Shown piece by piece: positions 35,474 through 43,929 of a stretch of DNA of 64,000 bases. This DNA comes from an uncultured Rubrobacteraceae bacterium. GTDB lineage: Bacteria > Actinomycetota > Rubrobacteria > Rubrobacterales > Rubrobacteraceae. Position numbers and translations under genes: made by a program. The stretch is from the NCBI GenBank assembly GCA_902806085.1, contig CADCVH010000073.1, positions 22,796 to 86,795 of the forward strand, given 5' to 3'. Each line of letters opens with the position of its first letter. The first letter of the stretch is position 1. The notes under the pieces are model-generated. The model was not told the origin of the DNA and did not search any database. It worked only from the letters and a program-made list of their open reading frames with translations.

Positions 35474-35667
35474 CGAGGCTCGGGGGCGTGGCCGCCCGGT
35501 CCAGCGCCGGGCGGCTCTCGCGGTTCCGCAAGAACCTGTACGGCTGTCCGAGACGCCGAGCGGACGCCGCCGAGCAGGCGCAGGGCGACGCCCTGCTCGT
35601 CCGCGATCGCGGCCACGCGCCGGGCCTCTTCGACCACGTCCGAACACCGTCCGTTGGTTTCTTGCAT
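35470..35667 (-). pseudogene. truncated nucleotidyltransferase-like ORF
   Basis: 65-codon frame starting 5 nt after the OpuAC-like stop, with GGAG just before the ATG. The N-terminal part (DVVEEARRVAAIADEQGVAL then RLLGGV) looks like the start of a minimal nucleotidyltransferase of the AbiEii type. After LLGGV the frame loses similarity and ends in low-complexity sequence that overlaps the TetR stop. It is probably a 3'-truncated remnant; a real short protein cannot be excluded. Confidence 0.35.
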
Positions 35668-35672
35668 CGCTC

Positions 35673-36590
35673 CTACCCTTCCTCGGCCCGACGGGCGGCC
35701 TCGATCCAGGGCCGCACCGCGTCCCGGTTCTCCGACTCCTCCAGCCAGTCGCGCACGCCGTCGTCCACTTCCCTCTCCTCGTCCACGGCCTCGTTGATCG
35801 CCACCTCCAGGGAGCCGACCTGGGTGGCGTCCAGCCTCACGGCGCTTATGAGGGCGTGGGCGACGGGGTCGTCTTCGGCAAAACCCTCGCGGGCCACGGT
35901 GTGGAGCGTCTGGGGGTCGTCCGCCGTGCCCAGGGCGTTCTTCGGGTCCTCCAGGTAGCGGAAGTCGTACTCCAGGTTCATCCAGTGCGGCGACCAGGCG
36001 ACGAACACGAAGGGCTCGCGCATGGCGTAAGCCTTCTGGAGCTCGACGAGCATCGCGGGGGTGCTCGCCTCCACGAGCCTGAAGTCCAGGTCGTACCGCG
36101 GGAGGGCGTTGCGGCTGATCTTCTCCATCAGCACGGCACCCGGCTCTATGCCGGTGATCATGCCCGGCTCGGTGGACTTGAGGTCGCCTATGCTGTCGAT
36201 GCCTTCCATGTAGCGGGGGACGGCGACCCCGAAGACGGTCTCCCCCTCGTACCAGGGCTCCCGGTGGACTTCCACCCGGCTCCCGGCCCTGTCGACGTAC
36301 TGCCGGTGGTTCGGCATCCAGGCGTCCATGAAGACGTCCGTCTCCCCCTCGGCCACGCCCCTGAAGACCTCGGGCACCTTCTCCGCGCGCTTTAGCTGCA
36401 CGTTCTCGTAGCCGAGGTCCTCCTCCAGGAGAACGCGGACAAGGTTGGAGTTCGCCACGTTCTCGTCCCAGGCCAGGTAGCCGAGCGTGACCTGTTTCAG
36501 CCCGCCCAGGCCGCAACCGGCCGGCAGGACGACGAGCGCCACGAGCACCACGCCGACGAACAAGGCCCGAAGCCCCCGCACGCTCCTCAC
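35673..36590 (-). CDS. glycine betaine/carnitine ABC transporter substrate-binding lipoprotein
   Basis: 305-residue OpuAC-type binding protein. The signal peptide ends with the lipobox LPAGC near residue 26, so the mature protein is tethered outside the membrane. Mature motifs fit the family: TLGYLAWDENVANSNLV, VFMDAWMPNHRQYVD with the aromatic residues used for quaternary ammonium binding, GIEPGAVLMEKI, and VFVAWSPHWMNLEYDFRYLEDPKN. The usual permease and ATPase genes are absent from the flanks, so it is an orphan component here. The start may be internal by a few codons. Confidence 0.9.
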   Translation of the reverse strand: MRSVRGLRALFVGVVLVALVVLPAGCGLGGLKQVTLGYLAWDENVANSNLVRVLLEEDLGYENVQLKRAEKVPEVFRGVAEGETDVFMDAWMPNHRQYVDRAGSRVEVHREPWYEGETVFGVAVPRYMEGIDSIGDLKSTEPGMITGIEPGAVLMEKISRNALPRYDLDFRLVEASTPAMLVELQKAYAMREPFVFVAWSPHWMNLEYDFRYLEDPKNALGTADDPQTLHTVAREGFAEDDPVAHALISAVRLDATQVGSLEVAINEAVDEEREVDDGVRDWLEESENRDAVRPWIEAARRAEEG

Positions 36591-36957
36591 GCCCCCGCCC
36601 CGCGACGCGGCCGTCCAGGCCCGTGAGATCCCGCGCCCTTCCGATACCGCCGCCCGAAAACCACCGGACGGTAATCGAACCGGACGATCGGGGCCTCTCC
36701 CAGTTCTCCTCTTTACGTGGCCTCTCCTCCGTCAGCCCGCTACGTGAGCTCGCGCCACCCACCGCCGCCCTTCCAACCGCCGGAACGGAGATGCATGCAA
36801 CCCGCTTATCCTGTCAACCCTACCCGGATGTGAACGGCAGCATCATACGCCGTCCCCCCACCCCATTCAACTAAAGGGGCGCACGAAACGCACCCCCCAC
36901 AAAACCTCCGGCGGCGGTGGCAGCCCCGCCCTCCCCACGATAAACTACCCGAGCCTT
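36591..36957. other. intergenic region before tRNA-Arg
   Basis: About 370 nt without a convincing gene. TTGACA is present on the minus strand (from 36821 leftward, within ttatcctgtcaaccc) and may be the -35 of the binding-protein gene, though its -10 is poor. TAAACT at 36941-36946 is a plausible -10 for the tRNA. Confidence 0.35.
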
Positions 36958-37033
36958 GCGCCTGTAGCTCAGGGGATAGAGCATTGGTTTCCTAAACCAT
37001 GTGTCGGAGGTTCGAATCCTTCCAGGCGCACCA
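36958..37033 (+). tRNA. tRNA-Arg (anticodon CCT)
   Basis: A 76-nt cloverleaf with a genome-encoded CCA. The acceptor GCGCCTG pairs with CAGGCGC. The D-arm is GCTC/GAGC. The anticodon loop TTCCTAA gives CCT, reading AGG. The T-arm GGAGG/CCTTC has loop TTCGAAT. The first pair of the anticodon stem is a U-U mismatch; all other stems pair well. Confidence 0.95.
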
Positions 37034-37046
37034 CGCGAACGCAAGA

Positions 37047-37068
37047 CCGGGGCCAACCCGGGGCCAAC
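37047..37068 (+). repeat. perfect tandem 11-mer downstream of tRNA-Arg
   Basis: CCGGGGCCAAC occurs twice head to tail, 14 nt after the tRNA 3' end. Repeats beside a tRNA 3' end can be integration scars, but there is no integrase here. Confidence 0.5.
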
Positions 37069-37096
37069 TAGAAACGGACGAAATCCAGGAAACGCG

Positions 37097-37120
37097 GCCC
37101 CCCGGAGAGCGGGGGCTTTT
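37097..37120 (+). terminator. rho-independent terminator after tRNA-Arg
   Basis: GCCCCC and GGGGGC (37097-37102 and 37111-37116) form a 6-bp GC stem with an 8-nt loop, directly followed by TTTT. Confidence 0.75.
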
Positions 37121-37137
37121 CCGTGGGAAGGAGCACC

Positions 37138-37308
37138 GTGACCGACCGCCGGGACGAGGAACGCAACGACCGCGAGAGGGAGGACGCCGAACGCCGGCGG
37201 GAGCAGGACGAGCGCAGGTCCGACGAGCTCAGGGAGGCGTGGCGCCGCAACCACCCCACCACGCCGGAAGAGGGCGAGAGGGCCCGACGCCCGAGGGGGC
37301 GGCCGTAA
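37138..37308 (+). CDS. small highly charged protein
   Basis: 56-residue frame starting at GTG with AAGGAG 4 nt upstream. Almost every residue is charged (DRRDEERNDREREDAERRRE), so it would be a helical or disordered protein. It follows the tRNA terminator. The Shine-Dalgarno favours reality; the skewed composition in a 70% GC genome is a caution. No function assigned. Confidence 0.4.
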   Translation: MTDRRDEERNDREREDAERRREQDERRSDELREAWRRNHPTTPEEGERARRPRGRP

Positions 37309-37431
37309 GCGCCAAGACGGGTCCCCTCATAGTCCCTCATCGTCGGGCCTCACGAGTTCCACCCCGCGGGAGTCCTCCCGCCCGAGGAGTTCCCCCGCCG
37401 CGTAACCGGGACTAGGGCGCCGGGCGTGCGG

Positions 37432-38247
37432 TCATGAGGCGTGCGCCCCTCCCTCTCGCGAGAGACTCGTCACCTCTCCTTCGTACAGCTCGAGCACGCC
37501 GTCGCGCGTTTCGAGCAACAGGGCGCCGTCCGGGGCGATGTCCGCGGCCAGCCCTTCGAGGACTTCGCCGGATCTCCTGACGCGAACGCGCTCCCCGAGC
37601 GTCAGGCTCAGCGCGCGCCAATCGTCCAGGATAGCGGCGAAATCGTGTACGCGGCGCAGTTCCGCGTCCAGGTTTCGGAGGAGGCGGCGGAGAAGGTCGA
37701 GGGCGTCCACGTCGCGGCCGAGTTCGTGACGGAGGGTGGCGACCTCGCGGTCCGTCACGCCCAAGTCTTCGGGGTCCAGGTTGGCGTTGAGGCCGACGCC
37801 GAGGACGACGTGGTCCACGCGGGGCACGTTTTCGGCCTTTGCGGTCCGGATGCTCGACTCGGCGAGGATGCCACAGACCTTGCGTCCGCCCGGCTCGACC
37901 AGCAGGTCGTTGGGCCACTTGATGCCCGCGTTCGCCCCGATGTCCCGCAATGCCTTGGCCACGGCGACGGCCGCCGTCTGGGTGAGGCGGGGCGCCGCGG
38001 CGGCTTCCAGATCGGGGCGAAGCACGAGGGACATCCAGAGCCCCCCCTCCGGCGAGCCCCATGACCGCCGGAGCCTGCCGCGCCCGCCGGTCTGGACGCC
38101 CGCCAGGACGAGCGTGCCGTGGGGGGCCCCGGCCTGGGCGAGCTCGCGGGCCCGCTCCTGGGTGGAACCCAACGCCCCGTGTGCCTCGACGACGCGGGCG
38201 AGCGGGCTTCCGAGCGAGAGGACGGACTCCTCGGTGAGGCCGTTCAA
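37432..38247 (-). CDS. birA: biotin--[acetyl-CoA-carboxylase] ligase
   Basis: Joins biotin to carboxyl carrier proteins through biotinyl-AMP. The 271-residue protein lacks an N-terminal repressor helix-turn-helix, so it is the monofunctional type. The catalytic core has GALGSTQERARELA, the biotin/ATP loop GVQTGGRGRLRRSWGSPEGGLWMS, and KWPNDLLVEPGGRKVCGILAE with the catalytic Lys. The C-terminal domain ends ADIAPDGALLLETRDGV. It overlaps cobT by 4 nt (ATGA) and is the last gene of the cobalamin operon, an uncommon partner. Confidence 0.93.
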   Translation of the reverse strand: MNGLTEESVLSLGSPLARVVEAHGALGSTQERARELAQAGAPHGTLVLAGVQTGGRGRLRRSWGSPEGGLWMSLVLRPDLEAAAAPRLTQTAAVAVAKALRDIGANAGIKWPNDLLVEPGGRKVCGILAESSIRTAKAENVPRVDHVVLGVGLNANLDPEDLGVTDREVATLRHELGRDVDALDLLRRLLRNLDAELRRVHDFAAILDDWRALSLTLGERVRVRRSGEVLEGLAADIAPDGALLLETRDGVLELYEGEVTSLSREGGAHAS

Positions 38248-39305
38248 CCGAAACCGAGCTCTTCGAGCGTCGCCATCTCCCCGAGCGTGCGCGCGGCGGC
38301 CTGGACCAGGGGGACGGCGAGCAGGCCGCCGGTCCCCTCACCGAGGCGCAAGCTCAGGTCGAGGAGGGGTTCGAGGCCGAGGTGGTTCAGGGAGACCCTC
38401 GCGCCCGGCTCCGACGAGAGGTGGCCGACGATCGCGTACCCGATCGAATCGGGGGCAAAGGCGTGGGCGACGAGGGCGGCGGAGTTGGAGACGACGCCGT
38501 CCAGGATAACGGGCACCCCGCACGCGGCGCCCATCAGGATCACGCCCGCGATGGCCCCGTGCTCCAGCCCCCCGACCGCCGCGAGGACGCCCAGCGGGTC
38601 CCCGGGATCCGGCCGGTGCAGGTCCAACGCTTCGCCCACCACCCTGACCTTGAGCTTCAGAGTCTCGTCGTCTATGCCGGTGCCGCGCCCGGTGGTCTTC
38701 TCGGGGGGACGGCCGGTGAAGGTCGAGATCAGGGCCGAGGCGGGCGTGGTGTTGGCGATGCCCATGTCCCCGACGACGAGCAGGTCCACCCCCCCGCTCT
38801 CGACGAGCTCCTCCGCAACGCCCGCCCCGGCGAGCACCGCCCGGGCGGCCTCCTCCCGGCCCATGGCCGGCCCGCGGCTCAGGTCGTCCGTGCCCGCCCT
38901 GACCTTCGCCCCCCGCAGGGACGGATGCCGCCCCAAGTCCCCGGCGACCCCGACGTCGAGCACGCTCACCCGCGCCCCGACGGTCTTCGCGATGGCGTTG
39001 ACCGCCGCCCCGCCGGCGCAGAAGTTCCCCACCATGGCCGCCGTCACCTCCCGCGGCCACGGCGAGACGCCCCGGTCAAGCACCCCGTGATCGCCGGCGC
39101 AGACGACGACGGCCGGGCCCTCCGGCACGGGTGGCGGGCTCTCCCCCGCCATGCCGGCCAGCCGTCCGCCAAGCTCCTCCAGCCGCCCCAGGCTACCCGG
39201 CGGTTTGGCGAGCGTGGGGTGCCGCTCCCCGGCCCTGGCAACGGCGCCCTCGTCGGGCGGCTGTACCTCCGCCGCGAGCTCCCTGACCCTGTCCTCCAGG
39301 CTCAA
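38244..39305 (-). CDS. cobT: nicotinate-nucleotide--dimethylbenzimidazole phosphoribosyltransferase
   Basis: Activates the lower ligand of cobalamin as alpha-ribazole phosphate. The 353-residue protein shows TLAKPPGSLGRLEELGGRLAG at the N-terminus, VVVCAGDHGVLDRGVSPWP and MGIANTTPASALISTFTG. The catalytic Glu region is near the C-terminal SLRLGEGTGG. These are the standard CobT segments. It is followed by birA with a 4-nt overlap and lies 9 nt after cbiX in the minus-strand operon. Confidence 0.95.
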   Translation of the reverse strand: MSLEDRVRELAAEVQPPDEGAVARAGERHPTLAKPPGSLGRLEELGGRLAGMAGESPPPVPEGPAVVVCAGDHGVLDRGVSPWPREVTAAMVGNFCAGGAAVNAIAKTVGARVSVLDVGVAGDLGRHPSLRGAKVRAGTDDLSRGPAMGREEAARAVLAGAGVAEELVESGGVDLLVVGDMGIANTTPASALISTFTGRPPEKTTGRGTGIDDETLKLKVRVVGEALDLHRPDPGDPLGVLAAVGGLEHGAIAGVILMGAACGVPVILDGVVSNSAALVAHAFAPDSIGYAIVGHLSSEPGARVSLNHLGLEPLLDLSLRLGEGTGGLLAVPLVQAAARTLGEMATLEELGFG

Positions 39306-39314
39306 CCCGGCCGC

Positions 39315-40265
39315 CTAGTGGTGATTGCCGTGCGAATGGTCGTGGCCGTGGTGATGGCCGTGGTCGTGGCCCGGCTCGTCGGGGTGGTAGTGGGGCGTGG
39401 CGGGGGCGCCGACCTTCTCCTCGAAGCCGGGAAGTGCCACGCGGTGGACGCAGACGTCGCAGTTCATGCGGATGTCCCCCCGGACGGCCTCCGCGTAGCG
39501 CTCCATCAGGAGGTCGGCGACCCGTCCGTCGGGGCCGAAGTAGCCGGCGTAGCGCACCTCGACGTCCCCGTTCTCGGCTGCGAAGGCTTCGGCCTGCTCG
39601 CGGATGCGCTCTTCCAGGACGCCCGTAAAGAGGAAGTACGAGAAAACGACGACACGCCGGGCGCCGAGCTTGCGGCAGCGGTCGAGGCCTTCCCGGACGG
39701 TGGGCGGGGTCATGCTTATGAAGGCGCTCTCCACCAGGGGGTACTTGCGGCCCTCGTAGAAGAGGCGCGAGATCTTTGTGATGTCTGAGTTCGCGTCGGG
39801 GTCCGAGGAGCCGCGGCCGACGACGAGCACGGCCGTGTCGGGCTTTTCGTGTTCGGGGACGACGGCGGAGATCCTCTCCTCCATGAGCTCGAGCAGCTCC
39901 GGGCGGACGCCGAGCGCGCGGCCGTACTGGAAGCTCATGTCCGGGTGGTCTATCCCCTCGCGCACGAGCGTGGCCGGGATGTCGTCCTTGGCGTGGCCGG
40001 CGGCGAGGAGCATGAGGGGGACCGCGGCAACGTTTCGGGTACCGCCCTCGGAGATCCGGCCCACGCACTCAGAGATCGGGGGCCGCGACAGCTCTATGAA
40101 GCCACCCTCCACGGGCAGGCCGGGGTTGCGCCCCCGGACCAGTTCCACGAGCTCGTGGAATTCCCTGGCACCCCGGGGGTCGCGGCTGCCGTGGCCCACG
40201 ATAAGCAGCGCGGGATCCCCCCCGCCCTTCCCGTTCTTCCTCCCGATGCTAACCGTCTCTCGCAT
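39315..40265 (-). CDS. cbiX: sirohydrochlorin cobaltochelatase CbiX, long form
   Basis: Inserts Co2+ into sirohydrochlorin in the early-insertion route. Two homologous chelatase halves are visible: LLIVGHGSRDPRGAREFHEL with AAGHAKDDIP, and VLVVGRGSSDPDANSDITKI. The C-terminal third carries MNCDVC, matching the MxCxxC iron-sulfur motif of Bacillus megaterium CbiX. The last 25 residues are extremely His-rich (GHDHGHHHGHDHSHGNHH), a probable metal-holding tail. It overlaps cbiC by 17 nt. Confidence 0.93.
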   Translation of the reverse strand: MRETVSIGRKNGKGGGDPALLIVGHGSRDPRGAREFHELVELVRGRNPGLPVEGGFIELSRPPISECVGRISEGGTRNVAAVPLMLLAAGHAKDDIPATLVREGIDHPDMSFQYGRALGVRPELLELMEERISAVVPEHEKPDTAVLVVGRGSSDPDANSDITKISRLFYEGRKYPLVESAFISMTPPTVREGLDRCRKLGARRVVVFSYFLFTGVLEERIREQAEAFAAENGDVEVRYAGYFGPDGRVADLLMERYAEAVRGDIRMNCDVCVHRVALPGFEEKVGAPATPHYHPDEPGHDHGHHHGHDHSHGNHH

Positions 40266-40848
40266 CTTCCTCCTCGTAGTAGATAAGCGCGTTCAACGCC
40301 GCCGCCGCGACCGCGGAGCCGCCCTTAGGCCCCCGGTTCGCCACGCCCGGCAAATCGCTGTCCAACAATGCTTCCTTCGACTCGGCCGCCCCGACGAAGC
40401 CGACCGGAAGCCCGATCACGAGCGCCGGACATATGTCCGTTTCCAGGAGCCAGAAGAGCGCCGTCGGCGCGTTCCCCACGACCCAGACGGCCCCGTCGCC
40501 GACCTTCTCCGCCGCGAGCCAGAACCCCGCCGCCGACCGCGTGATGCCGAGCCCTTCCGAGAGTTTCCCCGCGCGAGGATCCGAGACAAAGCAGAGGGTC
40601 TCCCGCGCGGTGATGCCGGCCGCCACCATCCCGACGTCCGTCACGACGGGCGCGTCCCGGCGCAGGGCATCGACGCCGCCTTGCAGGGCCGGCTCGTCCA
40701 GGACGAGGCTCTCGGCGTACTCCGGGTCCGCGGAGGCGTGGATGACGCGCTCGGCGACGGCCCGGCCCAAAGGCCCCAGGTGGGAGAGGTCCACCATCCC
40801 GCGCAGGATACGGTAGCTCTCCCTCTCGATCGGGTGGACGCGCCTCAA
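40249..40848 (-). CDS. cbiC: precorrin-8X / cobalt-precorrin-8 methylmutase
   Basis: Moves the methyl from C-11 to C-12 of the corrin ring. The 199-residue protein begins VHPIERESYRILRGMVDLS, containing the family's N-terminal motif. It has VIHASADPEYAESLV with the catalytic His, and VTDVGMVAAGI, VVGNAPTALF, GLPVGFVGAAESKEAL and NRGPKGGSAVAAAALNAL. The TTG at 40848 is chosen because it overlaps the ferredoxin stop as TTGA. Confidence 0.95.
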   Translation of the reverse strand: MRRVHPIERESYRILRGMVDLSHLGPLGRAVAERVIHASADPEYAESLVLDEPALQGGVDALRRDAPVVTDVGMVAAGITARETLCFVSDPRAGKLSEGLGITRSAAGFWLAAEKVGDGAVWVVGNAPTALFWLLETDICPALVIGLPVGFVGAAESKEALLDSDLPGVANRGPKGGSAVAAAALNALIYYEEEDARDG

Positions 40849-41048
40849 CCGTCCTCCAGCAGGACTTCGACGCAGGCGGAGACCGGGCAGACCTCGGCGC
40901 ACTCGGCGCAGCCCGAGCAGCGGTCTTCGAGCACGATCAGGGGCGAACCGTAGCCCCGCGGGGCCGGCTGTATCGCCTTCTCGGGGCAGGTCTTTATGCA
41001 CGCCCCGCACCCGGCGCAGGCGTCCGTAACGGCGAAGACGGACTTCAC
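40845..41048 (-). CDS. 2x[4Fe-4S] ferredoxin
   Basis: 67-residue ferredoxin with two CxxCxxCxxxCP clusters (CAGCGACIKTCPEKAIQ and CSGCAECAEVCPVSACVEV). It is too small for anything but electron transfer. It is embedded in the cobalamin operon between cbiG/cobJ and cbiC, with GTGA and TTGA overlaps on both sides. It likely serves a corrin-pathway redox step or cobalt reduction; the partner is inference. Confidence 0.92.
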   Translation of the reverse strand: MKSVFAVTDACAGCGACIKTCPEKAIQPAPRGYGSPLIVLEDRCSGCAECAEVCPVSACVEVLLEDG

Positions 41049-42730
41049 GACAGGTACCCCCGTGGGGTGACCATGCGGCCGGCGACGAGCTTCGTCTGCG
41101 AGCTGCCGACGACCACGACCGTCAGCATGTCCACGTCTTCGGGGCGCAGCGAGGCGAGGTCGGTCAGGGTGACGGCCTGCGTCGGGCGGTAGGCGTCCTT
41201 CACCACGCCGACCGGTGTGTCCGGCGGGCGGTGGGCGAGGAGCATCTCCCTGACCTTGCCCAGTTGCCAGTCGCGGCCTTTGGAGCGGGGGTTGTAGAGG
41301 GAGACGACGAAGTCCCCGAGGGCCGCCGCCTCCACGCGGCGCTCGATGGCGGGCCACGGCGTGAGGAGGTCTGAGAGGCTGATCGAGCAGTGGTCGTGGC
41401 CGAGCGGGGATCCGAGCAGGGAGGCCGCCGCCTGGGCCGCCGTCACGCCGGGGACGACCCCGACGTCCACGTCGTCGCCCGCGAGCTCGAGGGCGGGCGA
41501 GGCCATCGCGTACACCCCGACGTCGCCGCTCGAGACGAGGGCCACGGAGCCTCCCGCGCGGGCCTCCTCCAGGGCGGCCTCGGCGCGGGCGACCTCGTCG
41601 CCCAGCGGCATCGTGAGCACGCGCGTGCCGGGCCGCAGCAGGTGGCGGACGCGGTCGACGTACTGCCCGAGGCCGACGACGAGCTCCGAAGCGGCCAGCG
41701 CGTCGCGCGCAAGAGCCGGGATCAGGGCCTCCTCCCCGGGCCCCAGGCTCACGAGCGCAAGCCTCCCCCGGGCCGGCAGGCGCCCGATCGCGACCGTCGC
41801 CATACCGGACTTGCGCTTCTCCGCGACGAGCTCCGCCCCGGAGACCATCACCGCCGCCTCCGCCACGCTCGGCGTCCCGACCGCCTCCCGCACGACGGAG
41901 GACGGGTTCGGCGCCTCCACGGCGGACAACGCCCCGGCCGGATAGAACCGCAGCGGTACCCCCAGCCTCTCCGCGGCCTCCAGCAGCCCGGCCTCGTCGC
42001 GCTTCGCGTCGATGCTCGCCAGGGAAGCCACGCTCTTCTCCGAAAGCCCTGCCTCTTCGAGGGAGGAACGGAGAAGCGCCACTATCTCCTCCGCCGCGGC
42101 CCCCCGGCTGCAACCGACGCCCGCGACGAGCGAGGGCGGCCGGTAGACGACCGCCGGGCGTGGCACGTCGGACATCCGGTCTGACACGAAAACGAGCGGC
42201 GGTTCCGGGTCCTCCGACGCGACGAGGTTCTCCGGCAACGGTCCGAGCGGCCGGCGTTGGTCCGAAACGAGGTTCACCGGCTCGCCGGAGACGAGGGCCG
42301 CCCCGACGGCGGCGAGGTCTTGCCTGTCCTCGATCTCGAACCCGAGATCCCGGCCGAAAGAGTCGAGCGCGGGCACGCCGAGCCCGTCGCTCGCGGTGGT
42401 GACAACGGGTGTGGCGCCCAAAGAGTCGGCGACCCGCTGCGCGAGCCGGTTCGCCCCCCCGTCGTGGCCCCCGGCGAGGGCGACGGCGAACCGGTTGGCG
42501 TCGTCCACCGTTACCACGCCCGGGTCGGTCCGTTTGTCCCCGAGGAGCGGCGCAACGAGGCGCACGGCGGCGCCGGTGGCAAGGAAGAGGACGACGGCGT
42601 CGCACTCTTTCCAGGCCCGGCGAAGCGCCTCCTTCGGCCCCTCCTCGTAGAGGCGGGCGTCGTCCCAGGCCTCGGCCAGGTGGGCGGCGTTGCGGCGGCC
42701 GTTGGCGGTGGCTCCCACCAGCCCGATCAC
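41045..42730 (-). CDS. cobJ: CbiG - precorrin-3B C17-methyltransferase (CobJ/CbiH) fusion
   Basis: 561-residue bifunctional protein. Residues about 1-310 are CbiG (cobalt-precorrin-5A hydrolase): FLATGAAVRLVAPLLGDKRTDPGV, VALAGGHDGGANRLAQ and GVGCSRGAAAEEI are its signatures. Residues about 318-561 are the SAM-dependent ring-contraction methyltransferase CobJ/CbiH: LVSLGPGEEALIPALARDAL, LVSSGDVGVYAMASPALEL and DFVVSLYNPRSKGRDWQL. Such fusions are known. CbiG is a marker of the anaerobic route. It overlaps cobL and the ferredoxin by 4 nt each. Confidence 0.95.
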   Translation of the reverse strand: MIGLVGATANGRRNAAHLAEAWDDARLYEEGPKEALRRAWKECDAVVLFLATGAAVRLVAPLLGDKRTDPGVVTVDDANRFAVALAGGHDGGANRLAQRVADSLGATPVVTTASDGLGVPALDSFGRDLGFEIEDRQDLAAVGAALVSGEPVNLVSDQRRPLGPLPENLVASEDPEPPLVFVSDRMSDVPRPAVVYRPPSLVAGVGCSRGAAAEEIVALLRSSLEEAGLSEKSVASLASIDAKRDEAGLLEAAERLGVPLRFYPAGALSAVEAPNPSSVVREAVGTPSVAEAAVMVSGAELVAEKRKSGMATVAIGRLPARGRLALVSLGPGEEALIPALARDALAASELVVGLGQYVDRVRHLLRPGTRVLTMPLGDEVARAEAALEEARAGGSVALVSSGDVGVYAMASPALELAGDDVDVGVVPGVTAAQAAASLLGSPLGHDHCSISLSDLLTPWPAIERRVEAAALGDFVVSLYNPRSKGRDWQLGKVREMLLAHRPPDTPVGVVKDAYRPTQAVTLTDLASLRPEDVDMLTVVVVGSSQTKLVAGRMVTPRGYLS

Positions 42731-43929
42731 GTCCGGACCCCGCTCACGACGAAGACGGCGCTCTCGGGCACGATCCGGTGCATCGATCCGACGCCCTTTA
42801 TCGGGGAGGCCTGCAGGAAGGCGCTCTCGACCTCCAGGCCGCGGGCTTCGAGGATCCTGCCCGCCGGCACGACCCTCTCGAGGCCCACGAGCGCCAGCAC
42901 AACCGACCGCCGCGCCCGCACGGCGCAGAGCTTGACGATCTCCTCGAAAGGGCCACCCGTCCCGCCGACGAAGACAGCGTCTGGCTCCGGGAGATCCCGC
43001 AAGGCCTCCGGTGCCTCACCCTCGACCACAGGCACGTCTACCCCGTGACGTTCGACGTTGCGGCGGAGGCGGGCGCAGCTCCCGGGGTCACGTTCCACAG
43101 CTATCGCGGCGGCGCCGAGTCGGGCGCACTCGATGGCGACGGAGCCGGACCCTGCTCCGACGTCCCAGACGAGATCCCCCGGACCGGGGCCGAGGCGGGA
43201 GAGGACGAGGGCGCGGGTCGGGCTCTTGGTGATCATGCCGGAGCGGTGCTCGAACTCGTCTTCCGGCAGCGCCCACCGCCCGGGGCTCCCGTAACCGGAT
43301 GAGATCCAACCTTTACCCGCCCGTCCACGCCCCTCGTCCACGACGAGCACCACGTTCGGCTCCTCCCACTCCATCGCGCAAACCTCCGCCGCGTCACCCC
43401 GGAAGACGCGCTCTTCCGTTCCCCCGAGCTTCTCCGCGACGACGAAGGCGCGGCCGAGGCCGTTCAGGGCACTCGCCAGTTCGGCGGGCCCGAAGTCCGG
43501 GGAGGTCAGGACGGCGACCTTGGGGTGGGCGCGGCAGACGTTTACAGCCCGGCGGGGTTCGCGGCCGTGGGCGCTCACGGTGACGGCGTCGTCCCAGGAG
43601 ACCCCGGCCCGGGCGAAGGCCAGCGCGACCGAAGAGACGGCCGGTATGACCCGCAAGGCTCCCTCCCCGAACCGCTGGGCGAGTAGGCGCACGATGCCGA
43701 AAAAGCCGGGGTCCCCGGAGGCGAGCACGACCACCGGGCCTTCCGCGCCCCCTATCCGCGAGAGCGCGCCGGAGAGGTCGCCCTCGAAGACGACCGAGCG
43801 TTCCGGCCCGACGCCGAGCGCCGCCAGGTGGCGCTCCCCGCCGGCCACGAGCGCCGCCCCTTCTAGCAGTTCGGCGGCCTCCGGGTTGAGGGGGCTTCCG
43901 TCGTGCCCGATCACGGCAACGCGGCTCAC
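42727..43929 (-). CDS. cobL: precorrin-6Y C5,15-methyltransferase (CbiE-CbiT fusion)
   Basis: 400-residue bifunctional enzyme. The N-terminal half is CbiE-like (C5 methylation; VVLASGDPGFFGIVRLLAQ is the SAM site). The C-terminal half is CbiT-like (C15 methylation with decarboxylation): EHRSGMITKSPTRALVLSRL then VWDVGAGSGSVAIECARLG and DAVFVGGTGG. GTG 43929 overlaps the cbiD stop as GTGA; the 3' end overlaps cbiG/cobJ as ATGA. Confidence 0.95.
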   Translation of the reverse strand: MSRVAVIGHDGSPLNPEAAELLEGAALVAGGERHLAALGVGPERSVVFEGDLSGALSRIGGAEGPVVVLASGDPGFFGIVRLLAQRFGEGALRVIPAVSSVALAFARAGVSWDDAVTVSAHGREPRRAVNVCRAHPKVAVLTSPDFGPAELASALNGLGRAFVVAEKLGGTEERVFRGDAAEVCAMEWEEPNVVLVVDEGRGRAGKGWISSGYGSPGRWALPEDEFEHRSGMITKSPTRALVLSRLGPGPGDLVWDVGAGSGSVAIECARLGAAAIAVERDPGSCARLRRNVERHGVDVPVVEGEAPEALRDLPEPDAVFVGGTGGPFEEIVKLCAVRARRSVVLALVGLERVVPAGRILEARGLEVESAFLQASPIKGVGSMHRIVPESAVFVVSGVRT

